DNA from: Alphaproteobacteria bacterium
GTDB taxonomy: Bacteria; Pseudomonadota; Alphaproteobacteria; Rs-D84
Reading direction: 5' to 3'
Assembly (NCBI GenBank): GCA_024402735.1
Contig: JAKSTE010000033.1
Span: 1 to 5,823 of the forward strand
DNA: 5,823 nucleotides
Shown: in pieces, positions 5,032 to 5,823 of the stretch
How positions within the stretch are numbered: the stretch's first letter is position 1
Layout: each line of letters begins with the position of its first letter
The notes under the pieces: model-generated
What the model was told of the DNA's origin: nothing
Databases searched by the model: none
Seen by the model: only the letters and a program-made list of their open reading frames with translations
Made by a program: the position numbers and the translations under genes

Positions 5032-5823
5032 ATGAATATGTATCAGTTTTTGGAACAAACAGCTAAAGATGTTCCTGATAGTTTATTTTTGATACGTGAG
5101 AAAATTACATATGCACAGTTTTTATCAATGGTACATGCTCGCGCAACAACATTACACAAAAACGGTATTAAAGCCGGAGACGTGGTTGGGGTTTTGTCCC
5201 ATAATTTACCTGAATTTCCATTAACATTGTTTGCTATATGGTATTTGGGTGCAAAAGTTTTGATGCTTGATACGAATTTAACAGAGTTTGAATATGAAAA
5301 AATGACAGAGATAACAAATTGTACATATGTATGTGCAGAAAAATCATTTTTTTATGATTCACATAGAATTAAATTTATAGACATTACTCTTAAAGATGAT
5401 GGTGTTGATAAAAAATTAAAACCAGTAAATGTTTTGGATGGCGAAATAGCAACAATGTCCTTTACGTCTGGTTCTACAGGTATACCTAAAGTAGTTCCTT
5501 TAACCCATAGTAATTTATTAGAAGCTGCTAAATCTATGGAGGATTTTAATTCTTGGATAAAACAAGGTGAAGTTATGTATGGTTTTCTTCCTTTGTACCA
5601 TATATTTGGTTTTGCTATAGGTATATTAGCTCCTTTGTATTATAAGATGGGTATAGTATTACAACCAACAGTAAATCCTAAGAGTATATTGGATGATTTT
5701 AAAACGTTTAAACCACATGTTATACCTGCTGTTCCTAGATTATGGGAAATGTTTAGAAACAAAATTATTAGTGGAATAAAAGATAAAAGGATGTGGTGGT
5801 TTGTATCATTTGTCTTCAGACGT
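5032..5823 (+). CDS. AMP-binding acyl-CoA synthetase (AMP-forming), 3' end outside window
   Basis: An adenylate-forming enzyme that most likely activates a fatty or other acyl acid to acyl-AMP and then to acyl-CoA. The first 264 codons are present; family members usually have 500-600 residues, so about half is missing, including the C-terminal lid. Seen: the ATP-binding loop FTSGSTGIPK at 144-153, LPLYHIFGF at 186-194, which shapes the acyl pocket, and PAVPRLWEM at 232-240, typical of long-chain fatty acid-CoA ligases. AAGGA sits 7 nt before the ATG at 5032. A second in-frame ATG at 5038 would leave 13 nt after the site and is less likely. The gene diverges from xth and has its own strong promoter. 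Substrate cannot be read from this half; an acyl-ACP synthetase, or a fusion with an acyltransferase domain downstream, is possible. Confidence 0.88.
   Translation, partial: MNMYQFLEQTAKDVPDSLFLIREKITYAQFLSMVHARATTLHKNGIKAGDVVGVLSHNLPEFPLTLFAIWYLGAKVLMLDTNLTEFEYEKMTEITNCTYVCAEKSFFYDSHRIKFIDITLKDDGVDKKLKPVNVLDGEIATMSFTSGSTGIPKVVPLTHSNLLEAAKSMEDFNSWIKQGEVMYGFLPLYHIFGFAIGILAPLYYKMGIVLQPTVNPKSILDDFKTFKPHVIPAVPRLWEMFRNKIISGIKDKRMWWFVSFVFRR

Noticed and set aside
1..5823. Mobile element, CRISPR array, tRNA or defence system
   Set aside because: No transposase, integrase, direct repeat array, cloverleaf-like sequence or defence-gene motif was found; all coding space is taken by housekeeping families plus one small unknown.

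Overview
This is an ordinary chromosomal housekeeping stretch from an AT-rich bacterium. By eye, about one third of the bases are G+C. All four complete genes end in TAA, and every gene reads cleanly with the standard bacterial code. The best guess for the host is an alphaproteobacterium of an AT-rich lineage, such as host-associated or gut clades. The main clue is the G5 region of TypA, which reads SCGRDGWA in place of the SALNG-type motif of enterobacterial BipA. This placement is an inference of moderate to low certainty, and SerRS in the same window does not look typically proteobacterial.

Layout, left to right. Positions 1-1619 (minus) hold typA/bipA, a ribosome-associated GTPase that runs off the left edge before its last ~65 codons. 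Positions 1620-1770 are an AT-rich gap with the typA promoter, a small dyad and the intrinsic terminator of the operon to its right. Positions 1771-4963 hold four minus-strand genes, transcribed right to left: xth (exonuclease III), trxB (thioredoxin reductase), a 55-codon gene of unknown function, and serS (seryl-tRNA synthetase). The last three are tightly packed (gaps of 5 and 16 nt) and share a single terminator that abuts the serS stop. trxB has its own candidate extended -10 promoter in the 61-nt gap after xth. Positions 4964-5031 are a 68-bp divergent intergenic region. In it, a near-consensus plus-strand promoter and a minus-strand promoter for xth overlap face to face on one 13-bp palindrome. 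Positions 5032-5823 (plus) hold the first 264 codons of an AMP-binding acyl-CoA synthetase-like gene, cut by the right edge.

The genes cover translation (typA, serS), thiol redox balance (trxB), base-excision DNA repair (xth) and lipid or acyl activation (the ligase). They do not form an obvious single pathway; the shared transcription of xth, trxB and serS looks like housekeeping co-expression.

I found no mobile element, CRISPR array, tRNA, rRNA or unknown multigene system. The points most worth a second look are the palindromic overlapping divergent promoters, the Thermus-like SerRS type, and the unrecognised 55-residue gene between trxB and serS. No gene-free stretch exceeds 300 bases.
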